64,000 nucleotides of DNA from Acidovorax delafieldii (GTDB lineage: Bacteria; Pseudomonadota; Gammaproteobacteria; Burkholderiales; Burkholderiaceae_C): assembly GCA_002377855.1 (NCBI GenBank), contig DFQQ01000030.1, positions 62,001 through 126,000 on the forward strand, given 5' to 3'. Shown here piece after piece: positions 44,640-53,188 of the stretch (its first letter is position 1; each line of letters begins with the position of its first letter). The translations under genes and the position numbers were made by a program. The notes beneath the pieces were generated by a model that was given only the letters and a program-made list of their open reading frames with translations, did no database searches and was not told the origin of the DNA.

Positions 44640-45386
44640 TTACATGTACATGCCGCCATTGACGTGCAATTCCTGCCCCGTCACATAGCCAGCCTGGCCG
44701 GATGCCAAATAGGCCACCGCGTGTGCGATGTCTTGTGGCTTGCCCATATGGCCCAATGGAATTTGGGCGTTGAGTGCTTTTTGCTGTTCTTCTGGCAGCA
44801 CGGACGTCATGTCGGTTTCTATGAAACCAGGCGCCACGCAGTTGACGGTGATGTTGCGGCTGCCCAGCTCACGCGCCAACGCGCGGGTCATGCCGGCCAC
44901 ACCCGCTTTGGCGGCCGCGTAGTTGGCCTGCCCTGGGTTGCCCGAAGCACCCACCACACTGGTGATGCTGATGATGCGCCCAAAGCGCTGCTTCATCATG
45001 GGCCGAATGGCTGCGCGGCTCACCCGGAAGACGGCCTTGAGATTGGTGTCCAGCACGGCGTCCCAGTCCTCGTCCTTCATGCGCATGGCCAGCGTGTCGC
45101 GGGTGATGCCAGCGTTGTTCACGAGCACATGCAGGCCGCCTTGCTGCTTGACGATGCCATCGATCAGGGCCTCTACCGCTGCCGCATCGTTCACATTCAG
45201 GTTGGCGCCACGGCAACCGGGGTAGGCGGCCAAAGCTTGACCAATGCGGTCAGCGCCTTCATCGGTGGTGGCAGTGCCCACCACCTGGTAGCCACGCACG
45301 GCCAACTCCAAGGCAATCGCCGCGCCGATGCCACGTGAGGCGCCCGTCACCAGGGCCACCTGGGAAGTCTTTACCGAATCCGTCAT
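44640..45386 (-). CDS. fabG: 3-oxoacyl-[acyl-carrier-protein] reductase
   Basis: NADPH-dependent reduction of 3-oxoacyl-ACP. The 248-residue short-chain dehydrogenase has the cofactor motif TGASRGIG, NNAGITRD, and the catalytic S-Y-K set in ITSVVGASGNPGQANYAAAK. ATG 45386 overlaps the fabD stop (ATGA), so translation is coupled. The C-terminus GQELHVNGGMYM is typical of FabG. Confidence 0.98.
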   Translation of the reverse strand: MTDSVKTSQVALVTGASRGIGAAIALELAVRGYQVVGTATTDEGADRIGQALAAYPGCRGANLNVNDAAAVEALIDGIVKQQGGLHVLVNNAGITRDTLAMRMKDEDWDAVLDTNLKAVFRVSRAAIRPMMKQRFGRIISITSVVGASGNPGQANYAAAKAGVAGMTRALARELGSRNITVNCVAPGFIETDMTSVLPEEQQKALNAQIPLGHMGKPQDIAHAVAYLASGQAGYVTGQELHVNGGMYM

Positions 45387-46327
45387 TTCAATGTCTCCAT
45401 CACTTCAGCCATGGTGGCAGGGTCGAACATAGGCAACCCGGTCAGTTCGGGATCGATTCGTTTCGTCAGCCCAGCCAGGACCTTTCCAGGCCCCGCCTCG
45501 ACCACATGCGTTATGCCGCGCGCCTTCAACGCTTGCACACACTCCACCCAGCGCACGGGCCCGAAGGCTTGGCGATAGAGCGCGTCCCGGATTTGGGTAG
45601 TGTCGGTGCGCACGGCCACGTCGATGTTGTTGATTACGGGGATCTGTGGTTGCGCCAGCACCAAGCCATCCAGCGCCACGCGCAGCTTTTCGGCTGCCGG
45701 CTTCATCAGGCTGGAATGGAAAGGCGCAGAAACAGGCAACGGCAGCGCACGCTTGGCCCCTGCAGCCTTGAGGAGTTCGCAGGCCTTGTCAACGCCCGAC
45801 TTGGTGCCAGCAATCACAGTCTGTGCAGGGTCGTTGAAATTCACCGCTTCGACGACCTCAGCGCCGCCGAGGGAGACCGCTGCCTCGGCACAACCTGAAA
45901 TGACCTTCGAAGCCTCCAGCCCCAGGATCGCAGCCATGGCACCGACCCCCACCGGTACGGCCTCTTGCATGGCAGCGGCACGCAGGCGCACCAAAGGAGC
46001 AGCTTGCGCCAACGTCAGCACGCCTGCAGCCACCAGCGCAGAATATTCACCCAGCGAATGGCCGGCCAGTGCGGCGGGCTTTGCCCCCCCGGCAGCACAC
46101 CACACGCGCCACGCAGCGACGCCAGCGACCAGCATCACGGGCTGGGTGTTGGTCGTCAGGGCAAGGGCTTCCTTCGGGCCTTCATGGATGAGGCGTGCAA
46201 CGTCCTCGCCCAAGGCATCAGAGGCCTCGCTCAGCGTTTGCTGAACGACCGGGTGGTCACCCCATGCATCGAGCATGCCCACCGATTGCGAACCTTGCCC
46301 TGGAAATACGAAAGCAAATGACTTCAT
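45383..46327 (-). CDS. fabD: Malonyl-CoA-[acyl-carrier-protein] transacylase
   Basis: Moves malonyl groups from CoA to ACP. The 314-residue protein has FAFVFPGQGSQSVGM at the start and the nucleophilic serine in LAGHSLGEYSAL (S91), with VSAPFHSSLM carrying the catalytic histidine further on. It lies 51 bases after fabH, with a dispersed repeat in the gap. Confidence 0.98.
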   Translation of the reverse strand: MKSFAFVFPGQGSQSVGMLDAWGDHPVVQQTLSEASDALGEDVARLIHEGPKEALALTTNTQPVMLVAGVAAWRVWCAAGGAKPAALAGHSLGEYSALVAAGVLTLAQAAPLVRLRAAAMQEAVPVGVGAMAAILGLEASKVISGCAEAAVSLGGAEVVEAVNFNDPAQTVIAGTKSGVDKACELLKAAGAKRALPLPVSAPFHSSLMKPAAEKLRVALDGLVLAQPQIPVINNIDVAVRTDTTQIRDALYRQAFGPVRWVECVQALKARGITHVVEAGPGKVLAGLTKRIDPELTGLPMFDPATMAEVMETLK

Positions 46328-46334
46328 AGAAATT

Positions 46335-46393
46335 TCAGTAAAAACAAGCTCTACCGCCTATCAAGCAAGCGCTAGCAGCTACATTTTCAATAG
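46335..46393 (+). repeat. Dispersed AGCGC-N10 repeat overlapping the fabH 3' end
   Basis: ACCGC (46353-46357), ten bases, AGCGC (46368-46372), then TAGCAGCTACATTTTCAATAG. The fabH stop codon (46381-46379) and its last four codons (LLKM) lie in the element; the rest fills the fabH-fabD gap. Confidence 0.72.
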
Positions 46394-47356
46394 CACCGCA
46401 CCCCATGTGAAGCCACCCCCGACTCCCTCGAGCAGCACCGTTTGCCCCGGTGTCACCTGGCCATTGCGCACCGCATGGTCCAGCGCCAGCGGAATGGACG
46501 CCGCAGACGTGTTGCCATGCTGGTCTACCGTGACAACCACCTTGTCCATCGAGAGCTTCAATTTGCGGGCAGTGCCCTGCATGATGCGGATGTTGGCTTG
46601 GTGCGGGATCAACCAGTCGATATCAGCTTCTGTCAGCCCGGCCTTGGCGAGCGCCGCATGAGCGGCCTTCTCTAGCACCCCCACTGCAAGCTTGAACACA
46701 GCCTGCCCGTCCATTTTCAAGAGTGGATCGCCCAACACTTGTCCACCCGACACACTGCCCGGCACGCACAAAATTCCTACATGCTTGCCATCGGCGTGCA
46801 AATCGCTGGACAAAATGCCCGGCTCGTCGGAAGCCTCCAGCACCACAGCGCCCGCGCCATCGCCGAACAGCACGCAGGTGGTGCGGTCGTTGAAATCGAG
46901 GATACGGCTGAACACTTCAGCCCCGACCACCAAGGCGCGGCTCGCCGCACCCGACTGAATCATCGCGTCGGCCACAGAAAGTGCGTACACAAAACCGCTG
47001 CAAACTGCCTGCACATCAAACGCAGCGCAGCCGTTGGCACCCAGCTTGTTCTGCAAGATACAAGCAGTGGACGGAAACACCATGTCTGGCGTAGACGTCG
47101 CCACGATGATCAGGTCAATGTCCTGTGGCTGCACGCCAGCCGCTTCCAGCGCCTGGCGCGAGGCTTCCAGCGCCAGGTCGCTGCTGGCCACGTCGGGGGC
47201 TGCAAAGTGTCGCGCACGAATGCCCGTGCGCTCCACAATCCATTCGTCAGAAGTTTCGATACCGCGTTGCGCCAGTTCGGCAACAAGATCGGCATTGGTC
47301 AGCCGGCGAGGAGGCAGGCAGCTGCCTGTACCGGTAATGCGGGAATAACGTCTCAT
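46379..47356 (-). CDS. fabH: 3-oxoacyl-[acyl-carrier-protein] synthase III
   Basis: Starts fatty acid synthesis by condensing acetyl-CoA with malonyl-ACP. The 325-residue protein has the active cysteine C119 in VQAVCSGFVYAL, H252 in IPHQANIRIM and N282 in QHGNTSAASIP. ATG 47356 overlaps the plsX stop (TGATG). Its final residues and stop codon fall within a dispersed repeat, which may have replaced the original end without harm. Confidence 0.98.
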   Translation of the reverse strand: MRRYSRITGTGSCLPPRRLTNADLVAELAQRGIETSDEWIVERTGIRARHFAAPDVASSDLALEASRQALEAAGVQPQDIDLIIVATSTPDMVFPSTACILQNKLGANGCAAFDVQAVCSGFVYALSVADAMIQSGAASRALVVGAEVFSRILDFNDRTTCVLFGDGAGAVVLEASDEPGILSSDLHADGKHVGILCVPGSVSGGQVLGDPLLKMDGQAVFKLAVGVLEKAAHAALAKAGLTEADIDWLIPHQANIRIMQGTARKLKLSMDKVVVTVDQHGNTSAASIPLALDHAVRNGQVTPGQTVLLEGVGGGFTWGAVLLKM

Positions 47357-48408
47357 CAATGTGTTGTCGCCGAAACACCGGCCTTGGCTTGTGCATCTGC
47401 GGGGGCCAGAAGGGGCGCCGCATGCGCAATCCGTGTCCGGACGCGGTCGAGCAGGTTGTTGCGGGCTGCATCATACGCCCGGTTCAAAGCCTGCTCGAAA
47501 GCCAGAACGTCCGCCGATCCGTGGCTCTTGAAGACCAGCCCCCGCAGGCCCAAGAGCGCAGCTCCGTTGTAGCGGCGGTAGTCCATGCGCTTCATCAGCG
47601 CTTTTAGGACCGGATAGGCCACAATGGCAGCAGCTTTGGTAAATATGTTGCGTGAAAACTCGTTTTTGAGTCCACCCACCACCATGGAGGCAACGCCTTC
47701 GCTGGCCTTGAGCGCCACATTGCCTACAAAACCGTCACACACAACGATGTCAACGGTGCCTTTGAAGATGTCGTTGCCTTCCACATTGCCGTAGAAGTTC
47801 AAATCACCGGAACTGGCTGCTGTTCGCAGCAATTCACCGGCTTTTTTGATGACTTCGCTGCCTTTGATGATTTCTTCGCCGATGTTGAGCAGCCCCACGG
47901 TGGGCTCACCCCCCTCCTGCAGCGCTGAAACCAAGGCAGACCCCATGACAGCGAATTGCAGCAGATGCTCTGCCGAGCAGTCGACATTTGCGCCCAAATC
48001 CAGCACCGTGGTGGCACCACCTTTGGCGTTGGGCATTTGCGTGGCAATTGCGGGACGATCAATGCCGTCCAGCGTCTTCAACAGATAACGGGCGATAGCC
48101 ATCAGCGCACCCGTATTCCCTGCCGAAACCGCTGCTGCTGCGGTGCCGTCCTTGACCTGCTGAATGGCCACGCGCATGGAAGAGTCCTTCTTCTTGCGCA
48201 GCGCTATTTCTACAGGGTCATCCATGGCCACCACCTCAGAGGCAGCAACAATGGTGACGCGCTCGTGCGTGAACGATTGAAGGCTTTCGGGCAGGCCTAC
48301 CAACAATAAACGAGCCTGGGAATGGGCTTCTAGGAACTGGCGGCACGCCGCGAGCGTGACGCGGGGGCCATGGTCGCCCCCCATGCAGTCAACAGCCAGT
48401 GTGATCAT
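47356..48408 (-). CDS. plsX: Phosphate acyltransferase PlsX
   Basis: Makes acyl-phosphate from acyl-ACP for phospholipid synthesis. The 350-residue protein has LAVDCMGGDHGPRVTLAA at the start, AAVSAGNTGALMAIARYLLKT, GANVDCSAEHLLQFAVMGSAL and VCDGFVGNVALKASEGVA. It lies 104 bases after rpmF, past a hairpin, in the conserved yceD-rpmF-plsX-fab order. The C-terminus is slightly longer than in E. coli. Confidence 0.97.
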   Translation of the reverse strand: MITLAVDCMGGDHGPRVTLAACRQFLEAHSQARLLLVGLPESLQSFTHERVTIVAASEVVAMDDPVEIALRKKKDSSMRVAIQQVKDGTAAAAVSAGNTGALMAIARYLLKTLDGIDRPAIATQMPNAKGGATTVLDLGANVDCSAEHLLQFAVMGSALVSALQEGGEPTVGLLNIGEEIIKGSEVIKKAGELLRTAASSGDLNFYGNVEGNDIFKGTVDIVVCDGFVGNVALKASEGVASMVVGGLKNEFSRNIFTKAAAIVAYPVLKALMKRMDYRRYNGAALLGLRGLVFKSHGSADVLAFEQALNRAYDAARNNLLDRVRTRIAHAAPLLAPADAQAKAGVSATTH

Positions 48409-48456
48409 GGGCGACTTGTCCAGCCAACGGCCTTGGCCGGAAGATAAATACGACGG

Positions 48457-48498
48457 TCAAAACAAAGGCCCGCACTACACAAAGTAGTTGCGGGCCTT
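48457..48498 (-). terminator. Hairpin after rpmF (partial terminator)
   Basis: AAGGCCCGCA (48465-48474) plus CTAC (48475-48478) pair with GTAG (48484-48487) and TGCGGGCCTT (48489-48498), with one bulged T. On the minus strand TTGTTTTG follows. It lies between rpmF and plsX and could raise rpmF levels relative to the fab genes. Confidence 0.72.
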
Positions 48499-48512
48499 GA
48501 GAATTGCTGAAA

Positions 48513-48695
48513 TCAGGCTTCAGACTTGTTCTTCAGCACTTGGCGGCCACGGTAAAAACCGTTGGGGCTGATGTGGTGACGCAGATGCGTTTCACCGGTG
48601 GTGGGTTCCACAGCGATGCCTGGCACATTCAGTGCATTGTGCGAACGGTGCATGCCGCGCTTGGAAGGGGACTTTTTGTTTTGCTGAACGGCCAT
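48513..48695 (-). CDS. rpmF: 50S ribosomal protein L32
   Basis: A 60-residue large-subunit ribosomal protein: MAVQQNKKSPSKRGMHRSHN, then the GETHLRHHISPNGFYRGRQVL end typical of L32. The cysteine zinc ligands found in some L32 proteins are absent. It follows yceD by 101 bases. Confidence 0.98.
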   Translation of the reverse strand: MAVQQNKKSPSKRGMHRSHNALNVPGIAVEPTTGETHLRHHISPNGFYRGRQVLKNKSEA

Positions 48696-48796
48696 GATGG
48701 CTCCTGGTCTTGAATAGGGTTGGTAAAAACGCGATCAGCCCAATAAGACACGAGGGGGATTCGCGAGAAGCCCTCGATTATAGCCCAAACAAAAAT

Positions 48797-49348
48797 TCAT
48801 GTGCCTTTTTCGTCCTTGCGCAGGGCGGCCAGGGCAGCAAAAGGGTTGGGTTTTTCAGAATTCGCCGCCTCAAAATCGTCATCGGACGAAACCAAAGGGA
48901 CCGAAGTGGGGCATTCCTCGTGGCGCGGCACCACGGGCAGCGCCATCAGCAACTCGTCCTCGATCAGCTCACGCAGATCGAACTCCCGGCTCAGCGCGAG
49001 CAGATCCTCGTCGCAGTCCTCGTCTAATGCTTCCGCCGTGGCCTCGTCTGCCACGAATCGGAATGACCGCTCCACGTTCAACGGCACATCCACCGGCGTC
49101 AGGCAGCGCTGGCACTCCATGGGAAAGCTTGCGCGCACAGCCAGGTGCACCCATACCTGCCCGGCACCGCCCAGTTCGGAGCGAATTTCTCCGCTGACTT
49201 TCCAGTCCACCAGAAGGTCCGGGTGCAAGCCCCTGGCCTCTTGCGCCAAACGCTCGTACTTCAAGAGAGAGTCGTGACCTGACAGCTGACCTCCCGCCTG
49301 CGCGAAAGCCTTGATATCAAGCCGGTCGGGGGAGAATTCCTTGGTCAT
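48797..49348 (-). CDS. yceD: YceD-family (DUF177) protein
   Basis: A 183-residue protein of the DUF177/YceD family, found before rpmF in most bacteria and linked in plants and E. coli to 23S rRNA accumulation. It contains the motif MECQRCLTPVDVPL (C-x-x-C) near residues 79-92 and an acidic middle (ALDEDCDEDLLAL, EFDLRELIEDELLMALPVVPRH). ATG 49348 is used. A TTGAAG-N16-TACACT promoter on the minus strand would start transcription at this codon, suggesting a leaderless message. It diverges from maf with only 25 bases between start codons. Confidence 0.9.
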   Translation of the reverse strand: MTKEFSPDRLDIKAFAQAGGQLSGHDSLLKYERLAQEARGLHPDLLVDWKVSGEIRSELGGAGQVWVHLAVRASFPMECQRCLTPVDVPLNVERSFRFVADEATAEALDEDCDEDLLALSREFDLRELIEDELLMALPVVPRHEECPTSVPLVSSDDDFEAANSEKPNPFAALAALRKDEKGT

Positions 49349-49354
49349 GGCGGC

Positions 49355-49382
49355 AGTGTAAGAGAATCGGCGCATGCTTCAA
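49355..49382 (-). promoter_or_regulatory. Promoter of yceD-rpmF, giving a leaderless mRNA
   Basis: Read on the minus strand: TTGAAG (49382-49377), 16 bases, TACACT (49360-49355). The predicted start is 49348-49349, the A of the yceD ATG. The -35 overlaps the first codons of maf. Confidence 0.55.
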
Positions 49383-49973
49383 TCCCCCACCCTGCCGCGC
49401 CCTCTGGTATTGGGCTCCACCTCTGTATATCGGCGCGAACTGCTGTCGCGCCTGAACGTGGCCTTCGATGTGGCTGCACCCCAGGTTGACGAAACCCCCC
49501 GCGAACATGAGACCCCACGGGAGCTTGCCCTGCGGCTCGCCGTGGCCAAGGCGCGGGCAGTGGCGGCATTGCACACCGGCGCCGTGGTCATAGGCTCCGA
49601 CCAAGTCGCAGATTTGGACGGGCGCCCGCTGGGCAAACCCGGCAACCACGAAAAGGCCACGCTGCAACTCCAAGCCATGAGCGGCCAAACCGTCATCTTC
49701 CAAACCGCTGTTGCCGTGGTGTGCGCGGAGAGCGGTTTTGAGCAAATCGATCTGGCGCCCGTGGAGGTCAGGTTTCGCACGCTCAGCAGCGCGGAGATTG
49801 AACGGTATCTTCGCGCAGAGCAGCCCTACGACTGCGCAGGCAGCGCAAAAAGTGAGGGCCTGGGCATCAGTCTGCTCGATGCCATCCTGAGCGATGACCC
49901 CACCGCGTTGATAGGGTTGCCGCTCATACGAACGTGCCGCATGCTGCGCGCGGCGGGCCTGGTGCTGCCATGA
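49374..49973 (+). CDS. Maf-family nucleotide pyrophosphatase (YceF-like)
   Basis: A 199-residue nucleoside triphosphate pyrophosphatase that hydrolyses non-standard or methylated nucleotides. It has the entry LVLGSTSVYRRELLSRL, PQVDETPRE, VVIGSDQVADLDGRPLGKPG and YDCAGSAKSEGLG, the last resembling the m7GTP-specific YceF subgroup. It is adjacent to yceD, as in E. coli (yceF-yceD-rpmF), and overlaps the next gene by four bases. Confidence 0.9.
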   Translation: MLQSPTLPRPLVLGSTSVYRRELLSRLNVAFDVAAPQVDETPREHETPRELALRLAVAKARAVAALHTGAVVIGSDQVADLDGRPLGKPGNHEKATLQLQAMSGQTVIFQTAVAVVCAESGFEQIDLAPVEVRFRTLSSAEIERYLRAEQPYDCAGSAKSEGLGISLLDAILSDDPTALIGLPLIRTCRMLRAAGLVLP

Positions 49974-50800
49974 GCCACGCACCCGTCCCACCCGCTGCCA
50001 CAGAGGACGTTTCTTGCGCAGACGCTCCAACCAAAGCGGGCCGGCTGTTCCTGGTGCCCGCGCCACTGGACTTCGGTTGCGAGTTGCAAGCACCACTGGA
50101 AGATGCACTGCCCCGCACCACCATCCGGCAAGCAGCCCAGCTCAGCCATTGGATCTGCGAAAACGCCAAAAGCACCAGGGCCTATCTCAAACGCATCGAC
50201 GCGCTCCAGCCACTTTCAGCCCCCATTCAGGCCCAGCACATCGCAGAGCTCCCCCGCGAAGTTCATAAAAAAGGAGACCACGGCGACAAGTCATCTCCAG
50301 CGTTTGATGCCCGGCCGATGTTGGCGGCTGCCCTGCAGGGACATGACGTCGGATTGGTGAGCGAAGCGGGCATGCCTGCGGTGGCAGACCCGGGCTCGTC
50401 TGTGGTACGAGCAGCCCACGATCTTGGAATCACGGTGATCCCATTGGTCGGCCCGGTGTCGCTGCTGCTGGCTTTGGCTGCCAGTGGCATGAACGGGCAG
50501 AATTTTGCCTTTGTCGGCTACCTGCCCCAAAGCGGGCCAGAACGCGCCCAGCGCATGCGCGAACTGGAAGCTCTCGCACTGAAATCGGGGCAGACTCAGG
50601 TCTTCATTGAGACCCCGTACCGGAACGCTGCACTCTGGCAGGGATTGACGCAAACCCTTCAAACGAACACCCGACTGGCCCTGGCCGCAGGGCTGACGCT
50701 GGAATCGGCCAAGGTGTGCAGCCTCACCGTCAAGCAGTGGCGGCAGCAGGCGATTCCCGTGGACAACCGCACCCCCACCGTCTTCCTCATAGGCCGATAG
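49970..50800 (+). CDS. SAM-dependent methyltransferase, RsmI-like
   Basis: A 276-residue tetrapyrrole-methylase-fold protein related to RsmI, the 16S rRNA C1402 ribose methyltransferase. It has LFLVPAPLDFG, CENAKSTRAYLKRI, VGLVSEAGMPAVADPGSSVVRAAHDLG (SAM site, by key residues 125-150), PLVGPVSLLLALAASGMNGQ and FIETPYRN. The N-terminus is longer than RsmI. It could be a paralogue rather than the true RsmI, which is normally encoded elsewhere. It overlaps maf by four bases and ends before a bidirectional hairpin. Confidence 0.85.
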   Translation: MSHAPVPPAATEDVSCADAPTKAGRLFLVPAPLDFGCELQAPLEDALPRTTIRQAAQLSHWICENAKSTRAYLKRIDALQPLSAPIQAQHIAELPREVHKKGDHGDKSSPAFDARPMLAAALQGHDVGLVSEAGMPAVADPGSSVVRAAHDLGITVIPLVGPVSLLLALAASGMNGQNFAFVGYLPQSGPERAQRMRELEALALKSGQTQVFIETPYRNAALWQGLTQTLQTNTRLALAAGLTLESAKVCSLTVKQWRQQAIPVDNRTPTVFLIGR

Positions 50801-50822
50801 CCGGCGTCCCGATCTGCCCCAT

Positions 50823-50866
50823 AAAAAAAGCCCCGGGAGCCCAAAGACGGGCAGCCGGGGGCTTTT
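50823..50866. terminator. Bidirectional terminator between rsmI-like and S49 peptidase genes
   Basis: AAAAAAAGCCCCGG (50823-50836) pairs with CCGGGGGCTTTT (50855-50866) with a one-base bulge and an inner GCCC/GGGC stem. A and T runs on either side allow it to work for both converging genes. Confidence 0.8.
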
Positions 50867-50915
50867 CTTGGAAGCACCGTGGCTCGGCTGCTAGCCAAGC
50901 CGTTCTGCTAAGCGA

Positions 50916-51977
50916 CTAACGCAATTGAGGGACTGCTGCAGCGGCGGCGGCCTTGGCAGCGCCAGCCCCCATCGCTGCACCAAAGCGCTTGACCAGGCGC
51001 TCGGCAACGTTGTCACGCCGGGTGTAGTCGATGATGTCTTCCGCCTTGACCACTTCGCGTGCTACGTACTCAAGGTTGCCCAGCTTGTCGGCCAGCCCCA
51101 TCTCGACGGCTTGCTGTCCGGTCCAGAACAAGCCACTGAAAGTTTCGGGGGTTGGCTTCAAACGCTCGCCACGCCCCGCCTTCACCACGGCAATGAACTG
51201 CTGGTGGATCTGGTCGAGCATGGCTTGCGCGTAGGCGCGCTGTTGTTCGGTTTGGGGGCTGAAGGGATCCAGAAAACCCTTGTTTTCACCTGCGGTGAGC
51301 AAGCGACGCTCCACACCCAGCTTTTCCATGGTGCCCGTGAAACCGAAACCGTCCATGAGCACGCCGATGCTGCCAACGATGCTGGCCTTGTCCACAAAAA
51401 TCTCGTCTGCCGCAGCAGCGATGTAATAGGCTGCAGAAGCACAGGTTTCTTCCACCACTGCGTACACGGGCTTGTTGTACTTGGCTTTGAGGCGTGTGAT
51501 CTCGTCATTGATGATGCCTGCCTGCACGGGACTGCCGCCGGGGGAATTGATCAACAAGACCACCGCCTTGGAGCCTTCGTCTTCGAAAGCACTGCGCATG
51601 GCGGCCACCACGAACTCGGCACTGGCCTCCGCACCGGAAGCGATCTCACCCTTGATGTCCACCACCGCCGTGTGGGGAGCGCTTTTGTTGGCACTGGGCG
51701 CGGCCTGCAGCATGGCACCCCAAAAAATGGCAATCAACAGCAACAGCCACGCAAACCGGAAAAAGATCTTCCAGCGCCGGGCAGCACGCTGCTCAGCGAG
51801 GGTCGCCATCGCCAGCTTCTCCAATACCGAGCGCTCCCAGCCGGGCTCGTGCGAAGTGGTCGCTCTGGCAGCAGCAGGATCGGATGCAGCAGGCTGATTG
51901 GCCCACAGGTCGGAAGCCGGCAAGGAGTCGTGCGCGCCGCCAGGAGAGTTGGATGAGGGGATATGTGGTTCAGTCAT
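50916..51977 (-). CDS. S49-family signal peptide peptidase (SppA-like)
   Basis: A 353-residue inner-membrane serine peptidase that degrades signal peptides or other membrane-protein fragments. One N-terminal membrane helix (about 72-92, FAWLLLLIAIFWGAML) is followed by VVLLINSPGGSPVQAG and VVEETCASAAYYIAAAADEIF, the S49 serine region, and VGSIGVLM. It corresponds to the short, single-domain SppA form. The start is ATG 51977 (MTEPHIP); the longer frame starting upstream is not conserved. Confidence 0.88.
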   Translation of the reverse strand: MTEPHIPSSNSPGGAHDSLPASDLWANQPAASDPAAARATTSHEPGWERSVLEKLAMATLAEQRAARRWKIFFRFAWLLLLIAIFWGAMLQAAPSANKSAPHTAVVDIKGEIASGAEASAEFVVAAMRSAFEDEGSKAVVLLINSPGGSPVQAGIINDEITRLKAKYNKPVYAVVEETCASAAYYIAAAADEIFVDKASIVGSIGVLMDGFGFTGTMEKLGVERRLLTAGENKGFLDPFSPQTEQQRAYAQAMLDQIHQQFIAVVKAGRGERLKPTPETFSGLFWTGQQAVEMGLADKLGNLEYVAREVVKAEDIIDYTRRDNVAERLVKRFGAAMGAGAAKAAAAAAVPQLR

Positions 51978-52095
51978 GCAAGGCCTCCCGCAGCCTGGAC
52001 AGACCCGTGACTGGCCCTGAGCAGCACTGCGGACAAAGAAATCAAGGTACGAAACAACGTACGCATCAAAACACAAGCGCCCTAGGGTTCACGCC

Positions 52096-52464
52096 CTAAA
52101 ACACCACGGGTTGAAGGTTGTGAGCAGTATGCCAGTGCACTACTCCATTGCTTTCAGAGAGGGTGATTTTCACCAAACCACCGCGACACGGTCCACCGGC
52201 GCACGCCCCGGTGCTTGGCGCATAAGCCGCCCCGTGGGTTGCGCACAACAGCCATTGGCCCGAATCGTCGAAAAACCGGTCGGGCTGATAGTCCATTTCC
52301 ATGGCGACATGGGTGCAGCGGTTCAAGTAGGCGTGCACGGCACCTTGGTAGCGGATGGCAAAGGCTCGGCAGGTTTGACCTGCGTATTGCACATCAAACG
52401 GCACCGCCAAGCCGCGCTCCTGCAGGTCGGCGCTGGCACACAAGGGGATGAACGGCTCAGACAC
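52096..52464 (-). CDS. Rieske [2Fe-2S] protein
   Basis: A 122-residue ferredoxin-like Rieske domain. The cluster ligands are CTH (C50, H52) and CATH (C74, H77) in NRCTHVAMEMDY and LLCATHGAAYAPSTGACAGGPCRGG. It is a stand-alone domain without an oxygenase, of the kind found in many betaproteobacteria before the S49 peptidase gene. The partner enzyme is unknown. It starts with GTG 52464, 42 bases after the phosphatase gene. Confidence 0.88.
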   Translation of the reverse strand: MSEPFIPLCASADLQERGLAVPFDVQYAGQTCRAFAIRYQGAVHAYLNRCTHVAMEMDYQPDRFFDDSGQWLLCATHGAAYAPSTGACAGGPCRGGLVKITLSESNGVVHWHTAHNLQPVVF

Positions 52465-52506
52465 GTCTGCAACAGCCTTCAGCGGTGCATTGCTCTATCG
52501 CTCGCA

Positions 52507-53178
52507 TCAGGCCTCCTGCAGCAGCCACTCATGCAACTGCGCCACCGAATGCGCGATAAATAATGGCTGCAGCGCGTGAAAGGCATCAGGCTCATGGGCA
52601 CCGTAGCTAACACCCACACTGGAACAACCAGCGCTGAGCGCCATCTGCAGATCATGCGTCGTGTCCCCGATCATCAACAAACGCTCCGGCGGCACGTCAA
52701 ATTCAGCCATCAATTCCTGAAGCATCAACGGGTGGGGCTTGCCGGCGGTTTGGTCCGCCGTGCGCGAACCATCAAACATGCCGCGCAAGTCCACCGAATG
52801 CAGAACCTCGTCCAGACCCCGCCGGCTCTTGCCGGTCGCAACGGCCAGCAGGTGGCCTCGCTCGCGCAGATCGCTCAGCATGGGAAGTACTCCCGTGAAC
52901 AGACTCAAGTCGTTCTGGTGCTGCAGGTAATGGAAACGGTAGCGGTTACCCAGTTCCTGGTATTTTTCTGGCGGCACATCGGGCGCTGCGTGCGCCAGTG
53001 CCGGAATCAGCGCCATGCCGATCACATAAGCCGCCTCTTTGTCCGATGGCACGGTCCCGCCCACGTCACGCACGGCTTCCTGGATGGATCGCACGATGAT
53101 GGCGGTGGAGTCGTACAGTGTGCCATCCCAGTCGAAGGCGATCAGGTCAAAGCGGCGCGAACGGGCGGGGGATGGCAT
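52507..53178 (-). CDS. HAD-family phosphatase (Gph-like)
   Basis: A 223-residue haloacid dehalogenase-fold hydrolase. The nucleophile motif is FDWDGTLYDST (D16, D18), motif II is VATGKSRRGLD, and GKPHPLMLQELM and MIGDTTHDLQMALSAGC complete the set. It resembles phosphoglycolate phosphatases, but substrate is uncertain. It is close to the RluC-type gene (10-base gap) and probably cotranscribed. Confidence 0.88.
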   Translation of the reverse strand: MPSPARSRRFDLIAFDWDGTLYDSTAIIVRSIQEAVRDVGGTVPSDKEAAYVIGMALIPALAHAAPDVPPEKYQELGNRYRFHYLQHQNDLSLFTGVLPMLSDLRERGHLLAVATGKSRRGLDEVLHSVDLRGMFDGSRTADQTAGKPHPLMLQELMAEFDVPPERLLMIGDTTHDLQMALSAGCSSVGVSYGAHEPDAFHALQPLFIAHSVAQLHEWLLQEA

Positions 53179-53188
53179 GGCGGAACAA

